Source: Bacteroidota bacterium (GTDB lineage: Bacteria; Bacteroidota; Rhodothermia; Rhodothermales; UBA10348). Taken from it: 19,539 bases of DNA. The DNA lies in NCBI GenBank assembly GCA_004356385.1, contig SMXL01000128.1:1-19539 (forward strand), in the 5' to 3' direction. Each line of letters starts with the position of its first letter. Position 1 is the stretch's first letter. Below, one piece after another: positions 1 to 7,979 of this stretch. Position numbers and translations under genes: made by a program. The notes under the pieces were generated by a model that was not told where the DNA came from, ran no database searches, and was given only the letters and a program-made list of their open reading frames with translations.

Positions 1-468
1 CATACACTCGCGAAGATTCACGGCAATGTGGTCGTAAAGGTGCCCCTTATTCTCGACGGGATTAAGGCCATTCGTTCGCTTTCCTCGGAAGGGATCAAAA
101 CAAATTGTACACTGTGCTTCTCGCCCAATCAGGCTCTCGTTGCTGCTAAAGCGGGCGCGACGTACATCAGCCCATTCGTGGGCCGTATGGACGACATTTC
201 CACTTCGGGCATGGACCTGATTGAGCAGATTGTCACGATCTACTCGAATTACGACTTTCAGACTCAGATACTGGTAGCGTCTATCCGTCATCCGCTACAT
301 GTTGTCGAGTCAGCTTTGATGGGAGCTGACGTTGCCACGATGCCTCTAAAGGTGATCAAGCAACTGATCAAACATCCGTTGACAGACATTGGTTTGGATC
401 GCTTTATCAGCGATTGGAAAGCGTATCAGGCAGCTACAGAAGCTGGATCAAACGGTGTCGATGTATAA
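1..468 (+). CDS. tal: Transaldolase, TalC/MipB (3B) type, 5' partial
   Basis: C-terminal two thirds of a small class I transaldolase, which moves a dihydroxyacetone unit between sugar phosphates in the non-oxidative pentose phosphate pathway (cytoplasmic). The frame is open from base 1, so the start and roughly 70 residues lie outside the window; the GTG at 28 is internal. The Schiff-base lysine is in the strand VVVKVP (about visible residue 13). The later stretches [30 protein letters not shown], and LVASIRHP with the following GADVATMP are typical of TalC/MipB proteins. The set [20 protein letters not shown] resembles transaldolase rather than E. coli-type fructose-6-phosphate aldolase, but the two activities cannot be separated with certainty from sequence. 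A gap of 50 bases separates it from the next plus-strand gene, so co-transcription is possible. Confidence 0.9.
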   Translation, partial: HTLAKIHGNVVVKVPLILDGIKAIRSLSSEGIKTNCTLCFSPNQALVAAKAGATYISPFVGRMDDISTSGMDLIEQIVTIYSNYDFQTQILVASIRHPLHVVESALMGADVATMPLKVIKQLIKHPLTDIGLDRFISDWKAYQAATEAGSNGVDV

Positions 469-518
469 TCCGACGTCGCGCTTAATTCCAGCCTTGTTCT
501 GACCGGGGTACGACCGCC

Positions 519-1916
519 ATGATCTATATCGCGCTGGGCGCGTCCGATGAAATCGGCGGAAGCTGCCACTATCTGAACATTCACGGGACCGGTCTCCTTC
601 TGGATTCGGGCATTGATCCAGAGGAAGAGGGACTTGCCGGGATACCCCGCCTCGACATCATAGACGAAAATTCTGACTACTGGGTCGACCATGCCATCAT
701 CACCCATGCCCACCATGACCACATCGGGGCGATGCCAGTTGTCCTTCAAAAATTCCCCCATGCGATAGCACATATGTCAGGGGCCACTGAGCAACTCGCA
801 GAAATTCTGTTGCCGGCGTCTGCGCGTCTTCAGCTTCGAAAGCAGCGAGAAGGCACTTCGACTTCAAATCCACTTTTCTATGAAGAAGAGTTGGATGCTT
901 ACAGTTATCTGTATCGGTCACACGATCTGAATATCCCTTTCGATGTAACCGGCGTTCGGGCTTCCGTCCCCGTCAGGGCGTCGTTTTACGACGCGGGTCA
1001 TATTCTTGGCTCGGTCGGAATCCTGCTTGAATTCGAGAGTGGAGGAGAGGAGAAGCGATATTTCTATACCGGTGATACGGGGATGAGAGCACAGACCATC
1101 ATTCCGGGGGCCGAATATCCCGATTCACCGATCGATGTCCTGTTTTTGGAATCCACGCTCGGAGCAGACCCCGAATCGGAGAAAACGAGTCGACGAACGG
1201 AAGAAAACGGTCTTGCTGAAGCCGTAGCAGAAGTATTAAAGCGTGGTGGAACCGTGTTGCTGCCTGTTTTCGCATTGGGCCGAGGGCAGGAAATAATAGC
1301 GCTGGTCGACAGGTACAAGAAGCGCGGGTTAATACCGGAAGAAACACCCGTCTATACCGCGGGACTGATGAGAGCCATTTCAGACGTCTACGACAAGACC
1401 CGGTTTTCCACGCCTCGTTTGAATCCGGACTTTGAGGTTTACGGAGTTTCTCAAAGCAGACTTCCACGAAGTCACACGGCTACGCTGCTGGCTCTGACCG
1501 AACCGTCGATTCATATCGTTGGAAGCGGTATGATGTTCGAGCGGACCATCTCTAATCGCTTGGCACAACAACTGGTGGAATCAGACAAGAATGGCATCTT
1601 TATGGTGGGTTATACGAGACCCGATTCGCCCGGACACCGATTACTGGAAGCTAGACGTGCGGGAAAAGGGACTAAGGCAGTTCTCGATGAAAATAAAGGC
1701 CCGCAATCCATTCAATGTGATGTAGACCGATTTCGGTTCAGCGGCCATAGTCACCGACGAGACCTGATGGAAGTCGTAAAGCGATTAAATCCGGGGCGAA
1801 TTGTCCTGGTTCACGGCGAAACGGAAGCGCGTGCCTGGATGAAGAATAATATTGAGTATTTCTACCCGGAGATCGACGTGATTTCGCCGCAGACGGGTGA
1901 GGTTGTCGAGCTATAA
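519..1916 (+). CDS. Beta-CASP family metallo-beta-lactamase-fold ribonuclease
   Basis: A 465-residue two-metal hydrolase of the beta-CASP group (CPSF73/RNase J-like fold), expected to cut or trim RNA in the cytoplasm. The zinc ligands are visible in order: HAHHDH at residues 63-68, H161 in DAGHILGS, and D186 in YTGDTG. The beta-CASP signatures follow: E211 in FLESTLG (motif A), the helicase-like insert with PVFALGRGQEI around 249-259, H410 in FSGH (motif B) and H432 in LVHGE (motif C). The full ligand set suggests an active enzyme. There is no C-terminal RNase J domain; the length fits stand-alone bacterial YSH1-like members. The start is supported by the family-typical opening IYIALGASDEIGGSC. 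The gene is convergent with the minus-strand repeat protein, with only 20 bases between stops and no clear terminator. Its RNA substrate is unknown. Confidence 0.9.
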   Translation: MIYIALGASDEIGGSCHYLNIHGTGLLLDSGIDPEEEGLAGIPRLDIIDENSDYWVDHAIITHAHHDHIGAMPVVLQKFPHAIAHMSGATEQLAEILLPASARLQLRKQREGTSTSNPLFYEEELDAYSYLYRSHDLNIPFDVTGVRASVPVRASFYDAGHILGSVGILLEFESGGEEKRYFYTGDTGMRAQTIIPGAEYPDSPIDVLFLESTLGADPESEKTSRRTEENGLAEAVAEVLKRGGTVLLPVFALGRGQEIIALVDRYKKRGLIPEETPVYTAGLMRAISDVYDKTRFSTPRLNPDFEVYGVSQSRLPRSHTATLLALTEPSIHIVGSGMMFERTISNRLAQQLVESDKNGIFMVGYTRPDSPGHRLLEARRAGKGTKAVLDENKGPQSIQCDVDRFRFSGHSHRRDLMEVVKRLNPGRIVLVHGETEARAWMKNNIEYFYPEIDVISPQTGEVVEL

Positions 1917-1936
1917 CCCCGATGGTCTCACCGGGT

Positions 1937-2956
1937 CTAGTCGTGATGAACATTAATGATGGGCAGCCATCGAAGTCCTTTTCGTTGGTTTCCGGCATAG
2001 TTCAACAATCCAATTTGGACACCGTTCAGGTGTTCGGTCCAGTTGAAAATTCCGATGGTCAGACCGTTTTGTTCTCCTTTGATGTGGTTATACGCTGCGA
2101 TTGAAACGCCTCGAAAATAGCCATCTTCCTCGATTTTGAAATAAAGAGGTGAAATGACGGCTGCTCTCACATCTTGGCCACCCGCGGTTACTCCCGAAAT
2201 GATCAAGCCGCGAACCACTGGGGCGCCGACCGCAATTCCCGCAATATGAATTCCTTTCAGCAGATTTCCTGCCCCTACACCGATGCCACCTACGGACAAT
2301 CCTATGAGATCATGGCCGGCACCGGCACCAATTCCTCCAATCATGATACCTCGCATGTCATGGCCTGCGCCCACGCCGAGGCCCCCGATAAACAGTCCTG
2401 TAGCATCGTTTCCGGCACCCGCACCCAAGCCCCCGATAAAAATCCCTTGGACATCATTTCCAGCGGCCACCCCGAGTCCGCCGATTCCTATCCCTTTCAA
2501 GTTTCTTCCAGCGCCGACCCCGAGTCCGCCAATCACGATTCCCGTGGCGTCTCTTCCCGAACCGCCTCCAAGCCCCCCGATAGCCAGCCCGACCATATCC
2601 TGCCCAGCGCCGACCCCGAGTCCGCCAATCATGATTCCCGTTATCGACTCGTCTGCGCCAACGCCTAAAATTCCCAAGCCCAGTCCGTCGATATTTTTTG
2701 CACCGGTCGTGGGAAGGCCGAGAGCAATGCCCTTGACATAACCCCGAGCCGGCTCGTAAGGCGACCAAATCGTTGCATTGATCCCCGTCATCTTCCGAAG
2801 ACGGCGGTCGCGATAGTTGAATCTGAAACCCGTGAATTCCTCGGAATCCCCGAACGAAACACCCACATTGTTGACGGCCAGATCTAAACTTTGGCCAGAA
2901 GCTGTGGCGTTGACAGTGGTGAGGGCGGCCACGAAGAGCAAGACGAGCGTTCGCAT
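1937..2956 (-). CDS. Secreted Gly-rich 16-residue repeat protein (LA_2272-like surface repeat)
   Basis: A 339-residue protein with an apparent signal peptide (MRTLVLLFVAALTTVNATASG), so exported and perhaps surface or outer-membrane associated. Residues 91-234 hold nine consecutive 16-residue units of the pattern G-[IL]-x-I-G-G-[LI]-G-[VA]-G-A-G-[NQRH]-D-x-x, followed by two 15-residue units to about 264. The C-terminal part, NGLTIGIFNWTEHLNGVQIG and the final LLNYAGNQRKGLRWLPIINV, resembles proteins annotated as LA_2272/LA_2273-family surface repeat-containing proteins. That name comes from memory of the family; the function is unknown. The regular hydrophobic alternation within each unit suggests a stacked beta structure (inference). 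It lies 178 bases downstream of the alcohol dehydrogenase and may have its own promoter. There is no evident Shine-Dalgarno before the ATG. Confidence 0.82.
   Translation of the reverse strand: MRTLVLLFVAALTTVNATASGQSLDLAVNNVGVSFGDSEEFTGFRFNYRDRRLRKMTGINATIWSPYEPARGYVKGIALGLPTTGAKNIDGLGLGILGVGADESITGIMIGGLGVGAGQDMVGLAIGGLGGGSGRDATGIVIGGLGVGAGRNLKGIGIGGLGVAAGNDVQGIFIGGLGAGAGNDATGLFIGGLGVGAGHDMRGIMIGGIGAGAGHDLIGLSVGGIGVGAGNLLKGIHIAGIAVGAPVVRGLIISGVTAGGQDVRAAVISPLYFKIEEDGYFRGVSIAAYNHIKGEQNGLTIGIFNWTEHLNGVQIGLLNYAGNQRKGLRWLPIINVHHD
2165..2686 (-). repeat. 48-bp-period tandem coding repeat
   Basis: DNA encoding residues 91-264 of the surface-repeat protein. Nine units are exactly 48 bases (2255-2686), and the last two are 45 bases (2165-2254). 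The units have diverged in sequence but share the GGCGG/ATCGGCGG-type glycine blocks. The low complexity also keeps the opposite strand open in two frames, giving spurious Pro-rich and Ser-rich reading frames. Confidence 0.85.
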
Positions 2957-2988
2957 AGTGGAAAAAAGATTAGTTTGAGACTCCCTCG

Positions 2989-2994
2989 ATTATA
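2989..2994 (-). promoter_or_regulatory. Candidate -10 element for the surface-repeat gene
   Basis: The minus strand reads TATAAT here, about 32 bases upstream of the ATG at 2956, in an AT-rich stretch. At the usual spacing upstream there is no good TTGACA; the 17-bp position reads CCGTTT. It is supported only by the perfect hexamer and its location in an intergenic gap. Confidence 0.3.
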
Positions 2995-3041
2995 AATGAC
3001 GTTCGCGTCCTAAACGGAATTCGTCCGGTTAAGGTTACACG

Positions 3042-3119
3042 GATTGAGCGAACGCAGAATTTGTCCTATCGAAGGAGCTGCAGGCGCGCTCTTTATTACA
3101 TTTGATTAAACGCTCAATC
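3042..3119. repeat. 9-bp inverted repeat spanning the intergenic gap
   Basis: GATTGAGCG at 3042-3050 pairs exactly with CGCTCAATC at 3111-3119, enclosing 60 bases. Inside lies a smaller weak hairpin, GAGC-N9-GCTC, around 3076-3092. It sits between the stop of the alcohol dehydrogenase and the start of the repeat protein, so it could be an mRNA end structure or a pair of protein-binding half-sites. There is no strong T tract. Confidence 0.35.
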
Positions 3120-3134
3120 ACTAACCGCATCCTC

Positions 3135-4247
3135 TTAATGAAGCCCGGTCAAAATAGATCGATAGTCTGAACGGGTCATTTCTTTTGGATTGGACGCATT
3201 GGAATTATTCTGCTCAGCGAGAGATGCGATCTCGTCAAACGATTCACGAGGAATTTCAAGTGATTGTAGAGACGGTACATGAAGCCTTGAGATGAGCTGT
3301 TCGATCTGATCGAGCATGGAATCCGACGACTTCGAATCCGGAAGGCGATCCAACTTCTCTTCTATTTCAGGATACTGGTATCGCATCACTGGAATAAGCA
3401 ACTGAGCGTTCAGGAGCCCATGTGGATGGTCGAAGAGGCCGCCGATACTCTCAGAAAGACAATGCACAGCACCGACGTCAGAATTCCCAAACGCAATTCC
3501 CGCGAAAGTCGAGGCTTTCATCATTTCAGATCGATGAACGGTATTATTCGGATCGCCGGCACAGGGTTCCAGGTGATTCATGATCAGAGAAATCGCCCTC
3601 GTGGCCAGAATGTCTGAGATCGGATTGGAACACCGACTTATCAGTGCCTCGATCGCGTGTGTGAGCGCATCCAGGCCCGTATACGAAATCAATTCGGATG
3701 GAAGCGTTTGGATTAGGTCTGAGACGACGAGCGCTCGTGTCGGATACATTCCGTCTCCCTTAATACTAATTTTTCTATTGGACGCCGAATCGGAGACAAC
3801 GGCAACCCAGGTTACTTCAGATCCAGTACCACACGTGGTCGGCACGGCGATGAAGGGGATAGGATGGTGCGTAAAAAGATTTTTCCCCTCGTAGTCTTTG
3901 CACGATCCTGGATTCCGGGTCAGCATAGATACCATCTTGGCCGTATCCATCACGCTACCCCCACCAATCCCTACGACCCCGTCCGCGCTGAATTGACGGG
4001 CCTGTTCGGCAGCCTGGTCCACTTTGTGGGCTCTGGGATTCGGATCGACATCTGAATATTCCTGGACATCAGCGCAGGATTCAGAAAGTGCCTTGCGCAC
4101 AATCGAAGGCCAGGGAGTATCACTCAGACCCTCGTCGAAAACCAAAAACGGTTTTTCAATGCCAAGGTCCCGTACTTCTGTGCCCAGTCTTGATAACACT
4201 CCAGGCGCGATCGTTGTTCGAGTGGGAAGTCGGAAGGACGATTGCAC
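3135..4247 (-). CDS. Iron-containing alcohol dehydrogenase
   Basis: A 370-residue group III (Fe-dependent) alcohol dehydrogenase, a cytoplasmic NAD(P)-dependent oxidoreductase acting on alcohols or aldehydes; the substrate cannot be read from sequence. The nucleotide-binding GGGSVMDTAK is at 95-104 and PTTCGTGSEVT at 136-146. The predicted metal ligands D193 and H197 (GLDALTHAIE), H262 (AVHCLSE) and H276 (DHPHG) are all present. The start is a GTG: reading upstream in the same frame reaches the TAG of the S41 protease after 13 codons with no other start, and the opening FRLPTRTTIAPGVLSRLG matches the usual family N-terminus. No good Shine-Dalgarno is seen. It lies 36 bases downstream of the protease gene, so the two are probably co-transcribed, although no functional link is obvious. 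Confidence 0.92.
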   Translation of the reverse strand: MQSSFRLPTRTTIAPGVLSRLGTEVRDLGIEKPFLVFDEGLSDTPWPSIVRKALSESCADVQEYSDVDPNPRAHKVDQAAEQARQFSADGVVGIGGGSVMDTAKMVSMLTRNPGSCKDYEGKNLFTHHPIPFIAVPTTCGTGSEVTWVAVVSDSASNRKISIKGDGMYPTRALVVSDLIQTLPSELISYTGLDALTHAIEALISRCSNPISDILATRAISLIMNHLEPCAGDPNNTVHRSEMMKASTFAGIAFGNSDVGAVHCLSESIGGLFDHPHGLLNAQLLIPVMRYQYPEIEEKLDRLPDSKSSDSMLDQIEQLISRLHVPSLQSLEIPRESFDEIASLAEQNNSNASNPKEMTRSDYRSILTGLH

Positions 4248-4283
4248 GGATGATTTTGAAGGCGTGTTGAAAGCTGGAGAGAT

Positions 4284-5981
4284 CTATCCGTCTCTGCGGG
4301 AAGAAGAATTTCGGGCACTCGGATCATGGAAGGCCGATAGTGTCTCTGCGTTCGCCCAAAGCTCCAGTGCTGCCTGAACGACCGGGTCAATTTGATTGTA
4401 TATGGGATACCAGGCTTCGCTGCGAAAAAGCCGCTGGGCAATTCTGGCCTTTAAAATAATCGCGAGAATACCCCGAGACTCCGTTACCTCGTTACGGTTG
4501 AATACACGCTTCGCGTGATTAGATTCTTCTGATGCAACCGTATATCCATTCTCTTCTGAGAATTTCAAGAAGGCATCCCACGTGTTTTGTGAGACCGCGT
4601 ACTCGTCGATGAATTCATTTTTTCGTTCGTTCCAAGTGCTTCTCAACTCCGAGTCGTGATCAACCATCTCTCGAACGAATAGAAACGGAACACCAGTCCG
4701 AAGCATGGACTGTACGAGTGGGCTGGAGAGGATTGCCGAAGAATCCGGCGCGACAATGACATCAGGCATGACCCCGCCACCGCCGAATACGGTTCGTCCG
4801 TGACGTGTGGAGTATTTAAGTGAATCGGGTATATCCGCCAGGTAAGCCTGAGGGTCAAGGACCGTTTGCTCGTAGTTAGCGAATTTCTCATCGTAATACG
4901 CCTGCATTTCTCCGTTGGTATACGGAGTTTGAATCAAGCGGCCCGAAGGCATATAGTATCGTGCGACCGTCATCTGAATTATGCTTCCATCTTTCAGCTG
5001 GAACGGGCGCTGAACAAGTCCCTTCCCAAATGTGCGCCTCCCCACAATGAGGGCTCGATCGTGATCCTGCAATGCGCCGGCTACAATTTCACTACCGGAG
5101 GCCGAGCTCTGGTCCACCAGGATGATGATCGGCTTCAGACTGAACGTCCCGCCTCTTGTAATTCTGTCTATTTCATTTTCCCTTGGATTCCGCCCCCGCG
5201 TCGAGAGAATAATTCCGTCCCCATCGAGCATCTCGTCGGCCACGTTCACGGCAGCCTGCTTTACACCTCCGGGATTTCCGCGGAGGTCGACGATCAGTCG
5301 CTCCAGGCCCTGAGACTTGAGTCGACCCACGTGGTCTCGGAATTCCTGAGCGGTTGTCAAGGCAAATCGACCGATCCGAACATAACCCGTTTGCTCGTCG
5401 ATCATGTAGCTGGCGTCCACGCTGAAAAGCGGGATTTTTGCACGGGTGATGTTGAATTCCAGAGGCTGTTCAACACCCCGGCGAGACACCGTCAGCTTCA
5501 CGATTGAATCGATCGGACCCTTTATTTTATTCTGGATCTTCAGCGACGCAACACCTACGATGTTGTCGTTATCGACTGCGATTATTCGATCACCCGCTAT
5601 GAGTCCAACTCTTTCTCCGGGTCCGTCCGGAATCGTCGATGTTACGCGAGCCGTGTCGTTGACCGGAACTTCAAACCAGATACCAATTCCTCCGAAAGAG
5701 CCCTTGTACTGGTCCTGAACGGTAGGGACATTTTCCGCATCGATGTAAATGGTGTGCGGGTCCAATTCCTTGATCATCGCCTGGATGGCACCGACTGCGA
5801 GTTGCTCGGGATCCACATCCTCCACGTATTGCTGGGTGATCAGCATGAACGTCTCCTGAATTTTTTTGAGCTGCTCAAACGGATCGTCGCCAGACCGCTC
5901 ATTGAGGCTCATACCGAGTACGCCCCCCAATACGAAAACGAGGAGTGCTGGAATTAGGTATCGAGTGAGAGGACGATGCAT
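4284..5981 (-). CDS. ctpA: S41 family C-terminal processing peptidase (CtpA/Prc-like)
   Basis: A 565-residue serine protease of family S41 that cleaves near protein C-termini in the periplasm. An N-terminal hydrophobic segment (residues about 8-24) acts as signal or membrane anchor. A PDZ domain spans roughly 90-172 (GSFGGIGIWFEV, GLIAGDRIIAVDN). The protease core includes GYVRIGRF, the strand LIVDLRGNPGG (229-239), the catalytic serine S295 in SSASGSE, and the catalytic lysine K320 in TFGKGLVQ. After the core comes an extended C-terminal region of about 200 residues with charged helices, longer than minimal CtpA proteins; this is common in Bacteroidota homologues (family knowledge). ATG at 5981 gives a natural signal sequence. 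It is divergent from the sigma factor operon and is followed by the alcohol dehydrogenase in the same reading frame. Confidence 0.93.
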   Translation of the reverse strand: MHRPLTRYLIPALLVFVLGGVLGMSLNERSGDDPFEQLKKIQETFMLITQQYVEDVDPEQLAVGAIQAMIKELDPHTIYIDAENVPTVQDQYKGSFGGIGIWFEVPVNDTARVTSTIPDGPGERVGLIAGDRIIAVDNDNIVGVASLKIQNKIKGPIDSIVKLTVSRRGVEQPLEFNITRAKIPLFSVDASYMIDEQTGYVRIGRFALTTAQEFRDHVGRLKSQGLERLIVDLRGNPGGVKQAAVNVADEMLDGDGIILSTRGRNPRENEIDRITRGGTFSLKPIIILVDQSSASGSEIVAGALQDHDRALIVGRRTFGKGLVQRPFQLKDGSIIQMTVARYYMPSGRLIQTPYTNGEMQAYYDEKFANYEQTVLDPQAYLADIPDSLKYSTRHGRTVFGGGGVMPDVIVAPDSSAILSSPLVQSMLRTGVPFLFVREMVDHDSELRSTWNERKNEFIDEYAVSQNTWDAFLKFSEENGYTVASEESNHAKRVFNRNEVTESRGILAIILKARIAQRLFRSEAWYPIYNQIDPVVQAALELWANAETLSAFHDPSARNSSSRRDG

Positions 5982-6119
5982 GATTTGAATTCGAAAGCTA
6001 GAATAACTACTGGCGGATACGGGCCGTTTGCCATTGGTCGCTGGAAGAAGTCATCCCGAAAATTATTACAGGAATAAGGCAGTCGGCGCATAATATGTTC
6101 AATCCGGGGTTGCGGAACA

Positions 6120-6125
6120 TATAAT
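6120..6125 (+). promoter_or_regulatory. Candidate -10 element upstream of the sigma factor operon
   Basis: A perfect TATAAT lies in the divergent intergenic region of about 280 bases (5982-6261). The -35 position at 17-bp spacing reads GTTCAA, a poor match. Immediately upstream is GGAAC (6114-6118), which resembles the -35 half of ECF-type promoters, but no matching ECF -10 follows at 16-17 bases. Either reading is tentative. Confidence 0.3.
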
Positions 6126-6261
6126 TCGACGATTGGGGTGAAATTGTTTCAGGAAAGAGGCCCTCTTTAGAGCGTATTTGGCGAAAACGGTTAGAAAAAG
6201 TTTATCCTACTCTTGGTCAAACGCTTCAAATCTAGTTTCTCGCGCTTGTAACCTTTACGAG

Positions 6262-6846
6262 GTGAAGGACGTTTTTGACGATAAGTCATATGAACGAAAG
6301 CAGTTCGCACGGCAGCTGAGAGCCTTGACCATCATCAGCTTCGACATTCTGGTAAAGCGGTATCGCCACCGTGTTTACGGATTCGCCTACCATTACCTGG
6401 TTGATGAAGCCGACGCCGCGGACGTGACACAGGACGTTTTTATACGAATGTGGAATAGCAGAGCCAAAATTGACGAGGAAAGAGTACTTGGATGGCTTTT
6501 ACGTGTTACTCGGAACGCGTGTGTTGATGCCGTGCGAAAGAAAAATGCTTATAAACGTCGTATTGAGACCGATTCGGATTCGATCGACACCCAGGCCGAT
6601 CGAGCGCCGCTACCCGACCAACAAGCTGCAGCGAGCCTCTTCAATGAGAGGCTGGCCGCGGCTCTGAACAAGCTGGATGAACCCTATAAAAGCATCATCA
6701 TTTTGAGAGAAATTCAGGAATACAAATACGGCGAGATTAGCGAGACCCTAGATCTGCCACTGAACACGGTCAAGGTGTATTTGCATCGTGCCCGTAGGGC
6801 GCTGAGAAAAGAGCTAAGTGAGGACCTGAGATATGAGTATATCTGA
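6262..6846 (+). CDS. ECF-type RNA polymerase sigma factor
   Basis: A sigma-70 family group 4 (ECF) sigma factor of 194 residues from the chosen GTG. Region 2 covers FDILVKRYRHRVYGFAYHYL, then EADAADVTQDVFIRMW and GWLLRVTRNACVDAVR. Region 4 covers LDEPYKSIIILREIQEYKYG and the helix-turn-helix LPLNTVKVYLHRARRAL. The frame is open upstream to 6142, with a TTG at 6178 as the only other reasonable start. The TTG would add 28 residues unlike ECF N-termini, whereas GTG 6262 gives the usual length. No strong Shine-Dalgarno decides between them. The stop overlaps the next gene by 14 bases, the typical arrangement of a sigma factor with its cognate anti-sigma factor. The inducing signal is unknown; the downstream exported proteins suggest envelope stress. 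Confidence 0.9.
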   Translation: MKDVFDDKSYERKQFARQLRALTIISFDILVKRYRHRVYGFAYHYLVDEADAADVTQDVFIRMWNSRAKIDEERVLGWLLRVTRNACVDAVRKKNAYKRRIETDSDSIDTQADRAPLPDQQAAASLFNERLAAALNKLDEPYKSIIILREIQEYKYGEISETLDLPLNTVKVYLHRARRALRKELSEDLRYEYI

Positions 6847-7369
6847 ACGCGTCGATGATTCGCGGTGGGACGATACCGTTGAGGCTTACGTCGATGGAGA
6901 CCTTTCCGTGGAAGAGGTCTCCCGATTTGAAAATCTAATGGATCCGGGCGGGGAGATCGCCACCGAAGTCAAGCTGGCCAGAGCAATTCAGGATTCGTTC
7001 AGAAGTCTAGATCCGATCGAATGCCCCGATGATGTATCGGCCAGCATTCTGAAACACGCTCGCGAAGATTGGATGACCAACGCAAGAGCGAATGCGTGGC
7101 TTGCCGCGCGGACGTTCTTTCGACCGATGGTTCGACCAGCGTTGGCAACGACGATCCTTCTGGCGATTGTACTCGCCGCTGTCTGGTCGGGGAGGAAGAC
7201 ATCCGAAATAGATCCTGCCGTCGCCGAGGCCCTCAATGATGTCAAATGGACACTGGCTTACGTGTCTCAGGTGAGTCGACAGACCGGAACCACTGTGCGC
7301 GCGGAAGCACTCGAACCGCTGGTATTTGAGCAGATGAAAGACGCTGTAGAAACGTTTATAGACCACTAA
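6833..7369 (+). CDS. Membrane-anchored anti-sigma factor (predicted)
   Basis: A 178-residue protein expected to hold the preceding ECF sigma factor inactive at the inner membrane. The N-terminal cytoplasmic part (about 1-98) contains AYVDGDLSVEEVSRFENLM, similar in pattern to anti-sigma domains, but it lacks the HxxxCxxC zinc motif; the only cysteine is C64. One transmembrane helix is predicted at about 101-119 (RPALATTILLAIVLAAVW), leaving about 60 residues outside. The start overlaps the end of the sigma factor gene by 14 bases, and GAGGA at 6820-6824 is well placed 8 bases before the ATG, suggesting translational coupling. The call rests on position, topology and weak motif similarity. Confidence 0.8.
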   Translation: MSISERVDDSRWDDTVEAYVDGDLSVEEVSRFENLMDPGGEIATEVKLARAIQDSFRSLDPIECPDDVSASILKHAREDWMTNARANAWLAARTFFRPMVRPALATTILLAIVLAAVWSGRKTSEIDPAVAEALNDVKWTLAYVSQVSRQTGTTVRAEALEPLVFEQMKDAVETFIDH

Positions 7370-7394
7370 GTCGTGAATCTAGAGGTAGACTGAA

Positions 7395-7934
7395 ATGAAG
7401 AGTATCCTTCTCATCCTCCTGTTCATTGGGGGTTCCTGGATCCAAACAGTTGCGGCTCAAAGCCTGATTGAAAACGATCCCGGATTCGTTGACTTCTCAG
7501 CTCTGGATGATCTGTTTGGCGTGGACCCCGTTATCGAGGCGAACATTCATGGCGCGATTTTGAGACTCGTAGCCGAAGCGTCCGAATTGGACGATCCTGA
7601 GCTCGCGGATTTACTCAGGCGCGTAAGAGGGGTCTACGTTCGAGTTTTCGACTTGGACGGACTGGATCTAGATACGGTCACAAGCTACAAGGACGATGTG
7701 AGTCGTATTCTTGTCGAAGACGGTTGGGATACAGTGATCGCAGTAAAAAAAAGAAACGAGGAAGTGAATATGTACGTCAGGCTGGTCGACGAAGAAATCG
7801 CCGGCATAGTGGTGATGTCGATCAACCATTATGATGAAGAAACCGCCTTCCTCAATATTGTCGGTGACATCGATCCAGAACAATTGGGTCGAATCGGCCG
7901 GAAATTTGGTGTTGGTGGTGTGTCCGATTTATAG
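7395..7934 (+). CDS. DUF4252 domain-containing exported protein
   Basis: A 179-residue protein with a cleavable-looking signal peptide (MKSILLILLFIGGSWIQTVAA, then QSL). The body matches the DUF4252 pattern: VRGVYVRVFDL, an alpha segment ending EDGWDTVIAVKKRNEEVNMY, and the C-terminal signature FLNIVGDIDPEQLGRIGRKF. DUF4252 proteins commonly follow ECF sigma/anti-sigma pairs in Bacteroidota, and their biochemical role is not established. Many acidic residues are present. AGAGG at 7380-7384 precedes the ATG by 10 bases. The gene is 25 bases downstream of the anti-sigma factor and 45 bases before the next gene, so a single operon is likely. Confidence 0.85.
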   Translation: MKSILLILLFIGGSWIQTVAAQSLIENDPGFVDFSALDDLFGVDPVIEANIHGAILRLVAEASELDDPELADLLRRVRGVYVRVFDLDGLDLDTVTSYKDDVSRILVEDGWDTVIAVKKRNEEVNMYVRLVDEEIAGIVVMSINHYDEETAFLNIVGDIDPEQLGRIGRKFGVGGVSDL

Positions 7935-7979
7935 GAATTCCTTACGTAGACGATGTTTTCGGAATCTTTTCAACTGCAC

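Noticed and set aside
2174..2741. Plus-strand open frames of 152 and 164 codons (Pro-rich and Ser-rich) opposite the surface-repeat gene
   Set aside because: They are the complement of the 48-base repeats; period-48 low-complexity DNA stays open in several frames. The minus-strand frame has the signal peptide and a family-like C-terminus.
4866..5507. A 213-codon plus-strand frame inside the S41 protease gene
   Set aside because: Antisense shadow of a clearly identified protease with catalytic motifs; no recognisable domain or start signal.
6290..6345. Possible paired frameshifts near the N-terminus of the ECF sigma factor (another frame reads SLDHHQL where ECF proteins often have an acidic/His stretch)
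   Set aside because: Would need two compensating indels; the in-frame version is continuous and of normal length, and ECF N-termini vary.
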